From NCBI GenBank assembly GCA_934792465.1, contig CAKVOK010000076.1, positions 1 through 10,313 on the forward strand: a stretch of DNA of 10,313 bases. Direction: 5' to 3'. Position 1 is the stretch's first letter. The number at the start of each line of letters is the position of its first letter. The translations under genes were made by a program, and so were the position numbers. The stretch is from an uncultured Clostridia bacterium (lineage in GTDB: Bacteria; Bacillota; Clostridia; RUG12999). The notes under the pieces were generated by a model. The model was not told where the DNA came from, searched no databases, and saw nothing but the letters and a program-made list of their open reading frames with translations. This document shows positions 1 to 5,516 of the stretch, piece after piece.

Positions 1-1
1 T

Positions 2-77
2 TCCTCCTTAGCTCAGTCGGTAGAGCATATGACTGTTAATCATAGGGTCGTTGGTTCAAGTCCAACAGGGGGAGCCA
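2..77 (+). tRNA. tRNA-Asn (GTT)
   Basis: Full cloverleaf with genomically encoded CCA at 75-77. The acceptor arm TCCTCCT pairs with AGGGGGA through one G-U pair. The anticodon stem TATGA/TCATA closes the loop CTGTTAA with anticodon GTT at 35-37. The T-arm is GTTGG/CCAAC. It is the first of four tRNA genes in a tight cluster; the promoter lies outside the window. Confidence 0.97.
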
Positions 78-82
78 TATAT

Positions 83-158
83 GGCCCGTTGGTCAAGCGG
101 CCTAAGACACCGCCCTTTCACGGCGGTAACACGAGTTCGAATCTCGTACGGGTCACCA
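83..158 (+). tRNA. tRNA-Glu (TTC)
   Basis: Complete cloverleaf with encoded CCA. The acceptor GGCCCGT pairs with ACGGGTC. The anticodon stem CCGCC/GGCGG holds the loop CTTTCAC, with anticodon TTC at 117-119. The T-arm is ACGAG/CTCGT. It follows tRNA-Asn by only 5 nt, so the two are surely co-transcribed. Confidence 0.97.
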
Positions 159-165
159 ATTAAAT

Positions 166-191
166 ATGCGAAACCGGTTTCGGTTTCGCAT
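166..191 (+). other. hairpin between tRNA-Glu and tRNA-CAT
   Basis: Perfect 11-bp inverted repeat: ATGCGAAACCG, loop GTTT, CGGTTTCGCAT. No T-run follows, so it is more likely an RNA-processing or spacer hairpin inside the tRNA precursor than a terminator. Confidence 0.6.
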
Positions 192-196
192 TATAT

Positions 197-273
197 GCGC
201 CTTTAGCTCAGTTGGTTAGAGCGCTCGGCTCATAACCGAACGGTCCGGGGTTCGAGTCCCTGAAGGCGCACCA
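197..273 (+). tRNA. tRNA with CAT anticodon: elongator Met or lysidine-modified Ile2
   Basis: Complete cloverleaf with encoded CCA. The acceptor GCGCCTT pairs with AAGGCGC, the anticodon loop is CTCATAA, and the T-arm is CCGGG/TCCCT-like. The initiator-type run of three G-C pairs below the anticodon loop is absent, so it is not tRNA-fMet. Bacteria read AUA with a CAT tRNA whose C34 is converted to lysidine by TilS, and in E. coli C4-G69 and C5-G68 help TilS recognise Ile2. Both pairs are present here. Automatic tools would call this Met; Ile2 is at least as possible. Confidence 0.93.
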
Positions 274-274
274 C

Positions 275-305
275 AATATTCCGATTGCAGCGCAATCGGA
301 ATATT
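275..305 (+). other. long perfect hairpin between tRNA-CAT and tRNA-Lys
   Basis: 14-bp perfect stem (AATATTCCGATTGC and its complement) with loop AGC, 2 nt after the CCA end of the preceding tRNA. The following TTAATG is too poor in T for a confident terminator. It could be a weak terminator or a processing hairpin. Confidence 0.5.
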
Positions 306-339
306 TAATGCAGAATATGAGCATAATATAAATATATAG

Positions 340-415
340 GGGCTATTAGCTCAGTCGGCAGAGCACCTGCCTTTTAAGCAGGGTGTCCCGCGTTCGAATC
401 GCGGATAGCTCACCA
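340..415 (+). tRNA. tRNA-Lys (TTT)
   Basis: Complete cloverleaf with encoded CCA. The acceptor GGGCTAT pairs with ATAGCTC through one G-U pair. The anticodon stem CCTGC/GCAGG holds the loop CTTTTAA with TTT at 373-375. The T-arm is CCGCG/CGCGG. Last tRNA of the cluster and the boundary to the phage remnant. Confidence 0.97.
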
Positions 416-455
416 TTAGCGTGTTATCCGAACTGTATATGTTCGCAATAACAGT

Positions 456-495
456 AAACCTCGACAGTGATTTTTAGTTACTGCCGGGGTTTTTC
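456..495 (+). terminator. terminator of the tRNA cluster
   Basis: A 13-bp stem (456-468 with 480-492) containing one A-C mismatch and one G-T pair, running into a T-stretch (490-494). It lies 41 nt after tRNA-Lys and ends just before the 3' end of the convergent phage remnant. Confidence 0.8.
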
Positions 496-501
496 GTTAT
501 A

Positions 502-588
502 TTATTTACTGTCGTTCTTCAATTGTTCCAAAATCTGTTTTAGCTTATCAGGTATAGGCAATCCTGCTTTTGCTGTATTTTCTAAAAT
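502..588 (-). pseudogene. out-of-frame C-terminal tail of a phage holin
   Basis: In the frame next to that of the chimeric gene ending at 582, this stretch encodes 28 residues, ILENTAKAGLPIPDKLKQ and then a Leu/Glu/Lys-rich end, closed by TAA at 502-504. That is the usual C-terminus of the toxin-secretion/phage-lysis holin family (PF05105 type), which normally follows directly after the motif ANEGIS. Here one base is missing at the Ser codon near 588-589, so the upstream frame stops at TAG (582-584) and this tail is left untranslated. The match rests on my recall of the family. Confidence 0.75.
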
Positions 589-1196
589 GATATACCCTCG
601 TTTGCTATGTAGTAGCCGCATGCCAAACTTCTGACGGACGGCATTTCGAGCGCCTGTCCTATCATGTGGGCGACTGCTACTACAAGAAAAATGCAGACCT
701 TCTTAAAAATGCCACGAAATCCGACTGCGCTGTTGAGTTCGTTTTTTATTATCGGTATTTTGTATTCGCTCATCAGCTGCCGAATCAGCTCAATCGCATT
801 TGATACGGTTTTATCAGGTATATAATCTCCATATTTATTTCTGTGGCTTAAGGCTTTGGGATTTTTCGCTCCGCTTGAAGCAAGTTTGAGTTCCAGAGCG
901 GAATCGAATTTAAGTTTGTCCGGTTCTTTTTGAAAGCTTTCTTTTGCTGTGCTGTTCTCGGTCTGCAACTGCGTAATCTGCTGTTTCAAGGCTTCGTTAT
1001 CTCCGGCACTTTCTTTCAGCGTTTTCAGCTGATTATCTCTGTCGGATATAGTTTTGTTCAATGCCTTTATTTCTTCCGGTTTTTCATTGTAATCTGCCTT
1101 TGCCTTGCCGATATCCGCACTGTTGACGTCAAGCAATGCGCTTATCTGCTCATCTGTTGCACCCTCGAAAATTTTTGTTACATCTTCTCTTTTCAT
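582..1196 (-). pseudogene. chimeric phage remnant: GP20-like scaffold N-terminus fused to holin C-terminus
   Basis: The start is ATG at 1196 (MKREDVTKIFEGATDEQ), preceded by AGGAAGG about 8 nt upstream; an ATG further up at 1277 has no ribosome binding site. Residues 1-117 resemble phage minor structural protein GP20, the capsid scaffold family: a short N-terminal helix, a Lys/Glu/Gln-rich coiled coil, then ALELKLASSGAKNPKAL. Residues of about 118-151 (HRNKYGDYIPDKTVSNAI...) belong to neither family that I know. Residues of about 152-204 match the middle of a phage holin (LNSAVGFRGIFKK, a hydrophobic segment, YIANEGIS) and end at a premature stop. Scaffold and holin genes lie far apart in phage genomes, so a large deletion has joined two gene ends and the reading frame survived by chance. 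A functional product is unlikely. Confidence 0.75.
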
Positions 1197-1312
1197 GTTG
1201 TGTCCTTCCTTTCGCCTTTCAGTTTGGTATCGCAGTTCTTTCTGCTCGGCTTGATAGTTTCTCGTCATTCCGGACATATTTTTGAACCTTTTAAAGCCAT
1301 GTTCGGGGCATG

Positions 1313-1343
1313 AAAAAAGCGCCTATGTATAAACATAAACGCT
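1313..1343 (-). terminator. terminator upstream of the scaffold remnant (minus strand)
   Basis: Read on the minus strand: AGCGTTTATG, loop TTTATA, CATAGGCGCT, then six T. The stem is 10 bp with two G-U pairs. It sits between the small gene at 1430 and the scaffold remnant. It may be an attenuator kept from the late operon of the phage. Confidence 0.7.
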
Positions 1344-1387
1344 ATGGCGGTATTCACCGCATATTATCACCTCTTTATTTTAGGTAT

Positions 1388-1423
1388 GAAAAAGCACCTA
1401 CCGAGTTTTCCTCGATAAGTGCT
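1388..1423 (-). terminator. terminator after the small phage gene (minus strand)
   Basis: Read on the minus strand: AGCACTTATCGAG, loop GAAAA, CTCGGTAGGTGCT, then five T. The stem is 13 bp with two G-U pairs. It lies 7 nt after the stop codon of the 85-residue gene and is a well-formed intrinsic terminator. Confidence 0.85.
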
Positions 1424-1429
1424 GTGTTG

Positions 1430-1687
1430 TTAAATTGCTAAATACCTTTGAGTATATTCTGTCTGCTTAAATTCGATACCTCCATTTTTTTTATATAATA
1501 TCAAAACTGTAGGTAATGGTGTTTCATCAAGCAATCCGTGTATATTTCTTTTATTCTCTGCAACTTGAAATGTAATACTATCGCTGCCGCAGCCTTTAAT
1601 GGCAGACATTGTTTTTTCAAAATCCAATTTATTGTTAATGCAGTACTGTTGTATTTCATTCCTATAATCTTTTAAATTCATGCACAT
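1430..1687 (-). CDS. small phage-associated protein of unknown function
   Basis: 85 residues, acidic to neutral, with no membrane segment or signal peptide. It starts MCMNLKDYRNEIQQYC and contains the stretch LLDETPLPTVLILYKKNGGI followed by EFKQTEYTQRYL. The start at 1687 has GGGGG 7 nt upstream, inside the 11-nt gap after the upstream stop codon, so the two genes are translationally coupled. I recall similar small proteins directly after JAMM-domain genes in Firmicute prophages but know no function. The fixed pairing allows a partner or immunity-type role for the upstream JAMM-like protein; that is inference only. The gene has its own good ribosome binding site and terminator and looks intact. 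Confidence 0.6.
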   Translation of the reverse strand: MCMNLKDYRNEIQQYCINNKLDFEKTMSAIKGCGSDSITFQVAENKRNIHGLLDETPLPTVLILYKKNGGIEFKQTEYTQRYLAI

Positions 1688-1698
1688 AAAAATGCCCC

Positions 1699-2430
1699 CT
1701 ATCTTAAATATACCCTATAATCTCCCTTTGAATTGTATATTGCAACATTATTCTGTCCAAAACATTCCCAAATAGATATATCACCGTCAGATATTTGCAT
1801 ACTCAGCGAATTAACTCCGGGGTGAGTGTGTCCACTCCATTTAAAACCATTTTTAACCAATTCTTTCGCCTTTGGAATATCAATATTGACACCATGAGCG
1901 TCCCCTCGTATAACTAATCTTTTTTTACCTTTTGTAAATAAGGCAAATTCATCTCCCGTAACAGCTGTTAATGCTGATAAATCTTTCATATTAACAGATT
2001 TTTTATTTACTATGACATTGCTATCATATTCGGATAAATTATCAAGAAGTTTTTGTTGGCGATTGTTCAGAGGTCTGTCAAATATTAAAATTGCATTAGG
2101 ATTCCCTTTGGCGGTATTTCGTTGTTCAATCGGACTGTCAATATTATTTATATTCATTATCATACCACCCTGTACTTTTATTATACCACCATTAGCACCG
2201 TTTGTCAATGCCTTTTTATTCGCCCAAACAGCCTTGCTGCTTGTGCTTCTGCCGAAATTGGCAATTTTCTTTTCGGTATCGACCGCAAACACCTGTTCAC
2301 GGTATCGGTCACGGCGTAAATTCGTTTGCTCGCAGAAGTCCTTTAAAGCACTTTCTTTCGCTTTGAGCTTCTGTGCCGTGAAACCGAATTCGGTTTTTAT
2401 TTCCGATATATCACCGTCAGCGGCTTTCAT
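1699..2430 (-). CDS. truncated phage minor capsid protein end with C-terminal JAMM/JAB-like domain
   Basis: 243 residues. Residues 8-73 match the C-terminal end of phage minor capsid/head morphogenesis proteins (KAKESALKDFCEQTN, YREQVF, then FGRSTSSKAVWANKKAL). Residues 92-243 form a JAMM-like metalloprotease fold: Glu161 in GDEFALF, then SGHTHPG with His201 and His203, then Ser214-x-x-Asp217 (SDGD), which matches the E...HxH...SxxD pattern with a 10-residue gap. The capsid protein lacks its N-terminal several hundred residues. The ATG at 2430 has no ribosome binding site and lies just after an in-frame stop. ATG at 2157 (MNINNIDSPIEQRN) has AGGGTGG upstream and could give a free-standing JAMM-like protein of about 152 residues, perhaps the true active product. 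Substrate unknown. Confidence 0.65.
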   Translation of the reverse strand: MKAADGDISEIKTEFGFTAQKLKAKESALKDFCEQTNLRRDRYREQVFAVDTEKKIANFGRSTSSKAVWANKKALTNGANGGIIKVQGGMIMNINNIDSPIEQRNTAKGNPNAILIFDRPLNNRQQKLLDNLSEYDSNVIVNKKSVNMKDLSALTAVTGDEFALFTKGKKRLVIRGDAHGVNIDIPKAKELVKNGFKWSGHTHPGVNSLSMQISDGDISIWECFGQNNVAIYNSKGDYRVYLR

Positions 2431-2582
2431 ACGGAAGTATTAACTGCATTCGTTTGTTTGTCTTGAAAAAAATCAGCTCGATAAAAATTGTCCGTCATAA
2501 GGCATCAAGAGTTCGCTTTCCGATTGCCTGACGCCCTCGGGTTCGGTTTGTCCATTCTGCACAATTTTTCTAAAACCCCAAA

Positions 2583-2622
2583 AGAGGGTGCTGCAAAACA
2601 ATTTTGTTTTGCAACACCCTCT
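2583..2622 (-). terminator. terminator of gdhA
   Basis: Long hairpin with 18-nt arms (2583-2600 and 2605-2622), a single C-A mismatch and a 4-nt loop, 20 nt after the gdhA stop. On the minus strand it is followed by TTTGGGGTTTT. It separates gdhA from the phage remnant on the same strand. Its core GGGTGTTGC/GCAGCACCC is shared with the hairpin after rplS. Confidence 0.75.
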
Positions 2623-2642
2623 GCTGATTATAATTTTAATAA

Positions 2643-3989
2643 TTATACAATGCCGTGTGCCATCATTGCCGTTGCAACTTTCTTAAATCCGGCAATGTTT
2701 GCGCCGGCAACAAAATTGCCTGCCATGCCGTATTCAGCAGCTGCCGACTCAACGTTTTTGTAGATATTAACCATGATATCGTGAAGCTTAGCGTCAACTT
2801 CTTCGAATGTCCAGCTGTAGCGCATACTGTTCTGGCTCATCTCAAGCGCAGATGTAGCAACGCCGCCGGCATTTGCAGCCTTTGCAGGTCCGAAGAGGAT
2901 TCCGGCTTTCAGGAAAGCTTCGATAGCTTCCGGAGTCGAAGGCATATTAGCACCCTCCGCAACAGCGTAGCAGCCGTTTGCGATAAGAGCTTTTGCGGAT
3001 TCTTCGTTGATTTCGTTCTGCGTTGCGCACGGGAGTGCGATGTCGCATTTGATTGTCCAGATACCGCTGCATCCCTCGTGATATTCAGCTTCCGGATGAA
3101 CATCAAGATATTCTTTGATTCTTCCTCTTCTTACTTCTTTTATTTCTTTAACGGTCTTAAGGTCGATGCCGTTTTTGTCGTAAACATATCCGCTTGAATC
3201 GGAAAGCGCAACAACTTTAGCACCGAGCTGTGTAGCTTTTTCTGTTGCATATATAGCAACATTACCCGAACCGGAGATAACAACCGTTGCGTCCTTGAAA
3301 GATTTGCCGGCAGCTTTCAGCATCTCGTCCGTGAAATAGCAAAGACCGTAGCCTGTAGCTTCCGTACGTGCGAGGCTTCCGCCGTAAGTAAGACCCTTAC
3401 CTGTGAGAACGCCCGTGAATTCGTTGCGCAGTCTTTTGTACTGACCGTACAGATAGCCGATTTCACGTCCGCCTACGCCGATGTCACCTGCCGGAACATC
3501 TGTGTCTGCGCCGATATGTTTGGAAAGCTCTGTCATAAAGCTCTGGCAGAATTTCATAACTTCATTGTCGGATTTGCCCTTCGGGTCGAAGTCCGAACCG
3601 CCCTTGCCGCCGCCTATCGGCAGACCTGTGAGCGAGTTTTTGAATATCTGTTCAAATCCTAAGAATTTGATGATTCCGAGATATACCGAGGGGTGAAAAC
3701 GCAGACCGCCCTTGTATGGTCCGATTGCGCTGTTAAACTGAACTCTGAAACCTCTGTTTACCTGTACGTTGCCCTTGTCGTCAACCCAGGGAACACGGAA
3801 CGTAATGATTCTTTCGGGTTCGACAAGTCTTTCGATAAGACCTGCTTTTTCATATTCGGGATGAGCCTCAACAACGGGCTCGAGTGATTCCAATACTTCT
3901 TTTACTGCCTGGAGAAATTCCGGTTCGCCGGCATTTCTTTTTTCAACAGTTTCCATTACATTTTGCAAATACTTGCTTTTAAATGCCAT
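2643..3989 (-). CDS. gdhA: NADP-type glutamate dehydrogenase
   Basis: 448 residues, the usual length for hexameric bacterial GDH. It makes L-glutamate from 2-oxoglutarate and ammonium in the cytoplasm with reduced nicotinamide cofactor. The substrate domain has PYKGGLRF (Lys93) and the signature PIGGGKGGSDFDPKGKSD with catalytic Lys129; Asp169 in ADTDVPAGDIGVG is the proton-transfer Asp. RTEATGYGL opens the cofactor domain, with Rossmann motif GSGNVA (240-245). The following LSDSSG resembles NADP-dependent enzymes such as E. coli GdhA rather than the LSGPDG of NAD-type Clostridium symbiosum GDH, so NADPH is the likely cofactor. The start has AGGAGGAG (3996-4003) 6 nt upstream. It is a single-gene transcript with its own promoter and terminator. 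Confidence 0.97.
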   Translation of the reverse strand: MAFKSKYLQNVMETVEKRNAGEPEFLQAVKEVLESLEPVVEAHPEYEKAGLIERLVEPERIITFRVPWVDDKGNVQVNRGFRVQFNSAIGPYKGGLRFHPSVYLGIIKFLGFEQIFKNSLTGLPIGGGKGGSDFDPKGKSDNEVMKFCQSFMTELSKHIGADTDVPAGDIGVGGREIGYLYGQYKRLRNEFTGVLTGKGLTYGGSLARTEATGYGLCYFTDEMLKAAGKSFKDATVVISGSGNVAIYATEKATQLGAKVVALSDSSGYVYDKNGIDLKTVKEIKEVRRGRIKEYLDVHPEAEYHEGCSGIWTIKCDIALPCATQNEINEESAKALIANGCYAVAEGANMPSTPEAIEAFLKAGILFGPAKAANAGGVATSALEMSQNSMRYSWTFEEVDAKLHDIMVNIYKNVESAAAEYGMAGNFVAGANIAGFKKVATAMMAHGIV

Positions 3990-4079
3990 TTTTTTCTCCT
4001 CCTATTATAAATATATAAAGTGGTTATCATAAAAATACAAAAATAAATTTCTGTATTTAAATGTCAAAAAAAGGTATGT

Positions 4080-4116
4080 GGCACAAAATAAATTAAACAC
4101 AAAATATTATTGTGCC
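4080..4116 (-). promoter_or_regulatory. inverted repeat at the start of the gdhA transcript
   Basis: GGCACAA (4080-4086) and TTGTGCC (4110-4116) form a perfect 7-bp inverted repeat. The segment also contains two direct copies of CACAAAATA. It begins only a few bases after the predicted transcription start of gdhA and lies about 77 nt before the ribosome binding site. Position and symmetry suit a repressor operator or a 5' mRNA hairpin. The factor is unknown. Confidence 0.45.
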
Positions 4117-4126
4117 GCTACTTAAT

Positions 4127-4155
4127 ATTATAATACACATTTTTTTCCTTGTCAA
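4127..4155 (-). promoter_or_regulatory. gdhA promoter (sigma-A consensus)
   Basis: On the minus strand TTGACA (4155-4150), a 17-nt spacer and TATAAT (4132-4127): a full consensus match at both boxes. Transcription would start near 4120, leaving a leader of about 130 nt before gdhA. Confidence 0.9.
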
Positions 4156-4224
4156 TAGTTTATACGTATTTTTATTAAAATAAAATGCAAAAAAAGCAGA
4201 TAACGAGAGAAAATTTCGGCAGCT

Positions 4225-4265
4225 GCGCAAAGTCAGTTAAAAGGGCGGGCGAATTTGCTTTGCGC
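4225..4265. other. 8-bp inverted repeat in the gdhA-rplS divergent gap
   Basis: GCGCAAAG (4225-4232) and CTTTGCGC (4258-4265) are perfect complements around a 25-nt centre containing GGGCGGGCG. The patch is GC-rich within a very AT-rich region, and it lies between the gdhA and rplS promoters. No function can be assigned; the remainder of the 3990-4456 gap holds only the promoters and leaders listed. Confidence 0.35.
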
Positions 4266-4354
4266 TTATGTAAAAAGCAGACGTGTTGACATGAAATATA
4301 CATAAAATCTGTTGAAGATATTTTGAAAAAAGCCCGAAACATTAAAAAATACCC

Positions 4355-4383
4355 TTGATTTTTTGGAATAAATATGGTATAAT
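4355..4383 (+). promoter_or_regulatory. rplS promoter
   Basis: TTGATT (4355-4360), a 17-nt spacer, TATAAT (4378-4383). Transcription would begin near 4390, right at the start of the L19 leader. It is divergent from the gdhA promoter. Confidence 0.85.
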
Positions 4384-4390
4384 AGTTAAA

Positions 4391-4448
4391 TGTATTACGA
4401 TGGTCCTCTGTGGGTATAAGTCCTGCACGAACGTCTTAGAATAAGGAG
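4391..4448 (+). promoter_or_regulatory. probable ribosomal protein L19 leader
   Basis: The short 5' leader of rplS contains a local hairpin (TGTGGG 4409-4414 with CCTGCA 4422-4427, two G-U pairs). Flanking it, GATG (4399-4402) can pair with CGTC (4431-4434). Firmicute rplS genes often carry the L19 leader (Rfam L19_leader), a small autoregulatory structure directly before the ribosome binding site. Position, size and fold agree; the exact consensus was not checked. AAGGAG follows at 4443-4448. Confidence 0.55.
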
Positions 4449-4456
4449 AGAAAGAA

Positions 4457-4804
4457 ATGCTTAAAATTGTTGAAACAATCGGCAATGAACAGATGAAAAA
4501 AGAAGTACCTGCTTTCCGTATAGGTGATACGGTAAAGGTTCACAACCTCATTAAAGAGGGCAACCGTGAAAGAATCCAGATATTCGAGGGTACTGTAATC
4601 AGAAAGAAAAACGGCGGAATTTCCGAAACTTTCACTGTAAGACGTGTATCATACGGTGTAGGCGTGGAGAAAACATTCCCGATTCATTCGCCTAACGTTG
4701 TAAACGTTGAGGTCGTAAGAAAAGGTAAAGTACGTCGTGCTCGTCTGTACTATCTTCGTGACAGAGTCGGTAAGGCATCTAAAGTTAAAGAGAAACTTGA
4801 CTGA
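4457..4804 (+). CDS. rplS: 50S ribosomal protein L19
   Basis: 115 residues, the normal length for bL19, a protein at the 30S-50S interface. Family hallmarks are FRIGDTVKVHNLIKEGNRERIQ near residues 20-41, FEGTVIRKKNGG with SETFTVRRVSYGVGVEKTFP, and the C-terminal VRRARLYYLRDRVGKA. AAGGAG lies 8 nt before the start. It has its own promoter and a short leader likely used for autoregulation by L19, and it leads the rplS-lepB-rbgA cluster. A hairpin follows 11 nt after the stop and may reduce transcription into lepB. Confidence 0.98.
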   Translation: MLKIVETIGNEQMKKEVPAFRIGDTVKVHNLIKEGNRERIQIFEGTVIRKKNGGISETFTVRRVSYGVGVEKTFPIHSPNVVNVEVVRKGKVRRARLYYLRDRVGKASKVKEKLD

Positions 4805-4815
4805 CAAAAAACTGA

Positions 4816-4845
4816 GGGGGTGTTGCTTTTTTGTGCAGCACCCCC
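4816..4845 (+). terminator. hairpin after rplS, possible partial terminator
   Basis: An 11-bp stem GGGGGTGTTGC/GCAGCACCCCC (one G-T pair) with a T-rich loop. No run of T follows (TGCGTATTAAATTT), so it may only partly terminate or may protect the rplS message 3' end. It is very similar to the core of the gdhA terminator. Confidence 0.55.
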
Positions 4846-4883
4846 TGCGTATTAAATTTATTATGAAAGGTGTGTTTTGAGCT

Positions 4884-5486
4884 ATGGAAGAAAACAGCGT
4901 ATTCGGTGAAAACGCAGAAAATAAGAAAGCTAAAAATGAAGGACCGACTATGTTACATGAAATTTTTGAATGGGTTCAGGCAATCGTTGTGGCTGTTGTA
5001 CTTGCGATGTTTTTGCGTACATACGTGTTTACGCTCGTGAATGTCAGCGGACAGTCTATGGTGCCTACGCTCCACAACAGCGATAAGCTCATTGTGTGGC
5101 GGCTCGGATACGAACCGAAAACAGGCGATATTATAACGTTCAGACCGAGAGGACATGAAGATACGCCGTATATAAAGAGAGTTATAGCAACAGCGGGGCA
5201 GACGGTAGATTTGAAATATAATGAAGAAACCGATTCCTGCGACGTTTACGTAGACGGCAAAAAGCTTGATGAGGACTATATCGAAGCCAAAATTGATAAA
5301 ATGCATATGGGAGATATGGATTTCCCGGCGACAGTTCCCGAAAATTGCGTTTTTGCAATGGGAGATAACAGAAACAACAGCAAGGACAGCCGATTTATGG
5401 ACGTTGGAATGGTAACTACGGAATCCATAATAGGTCATGCAACGTTCAGATTGCTTCCGTTCGGCGATTTGGGTAAATTAGACTGA
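4884..5486 (+). CDS. lepB: signal peptidase I
   Basis: 200 residues. It cleaves signal peptides from exported proteins on the outer face of the membrane. An acidic N-terminus (1-22) is followed by one membrane anchor (about 29-52). Then come the conserved boxes: SGQSMVPTL with nucleophile Ser58, GDIITF (81-86), YIKRVIATAGQTV with general base Lys98, and GDNRNNSKDSR (160-170). The single anchor and short length are typical of Gram-positive SipS-like enzymes. Start choice: ATG at 4884 has only AAAGG 13 nt upstream, while ATG at 4950 (MLHEIFEWVQ) has GAAGGA 6 nt upstream and would give a 178-residue protein. Either is possible. The position between rplS and rbgA is common in Firmicutes. Confidence 0.95.
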   Translation: MEENSVFGENAENKKAKNEGPTMLHEIFEWVQAIVVAVVLAMFLRTYVFTLVNVSGQSMVPTLHNSDKLIVWRLGYEPKTGDIITFRPRGHEDTPYIKRVIATAGQTVDLKYNEETDSCDVYVDGKKLDEDYIEAKIDKMHMGDMDFPATVPENCVFAMGDNRNNSKDSRFMDVGMVTTESIIGHATFRLLPFGDLGKLD

Positions 5487-5516
5487 GATTCTTTGGGCTT
5501 TGAAGAGAGATAATAT

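Noticed and set aside
340..500. Prophage attachment site at the 3' end of tRNA-Lys
   Set aside because: The phage remnant is adjacent, but no second copy of the tRNA 3' end exists in the window, and no integrase is present.
930..1313. 127-codon open frame on the plus strand
   Set aside because: It lies antisense to the scaffold remnant, has no ribosome binding site and its Cys/Phe-rich product reflects the complement of coiled-coil codons.
2655..3197. 180-codon open frame on the plus strand inside gdhA
   Set aside because: Antisense shadow of a well-identified gene; the product has odd Cys/Phe-rich composition and no domain.
4314..4383. Second rplS promoter using TTGACA at about 4287
   Set aside because: TTGACA is followed by no acceptable -10 box at 16-18 nt; the TTGATT/TATAAT pair at 4355-4383 is far better.
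4953..5438. 161-codon open frame on the minus strand in lepB
   Set aside because: Antisense shadow of signal peptidase I. No ribosome binding site and no promoter.
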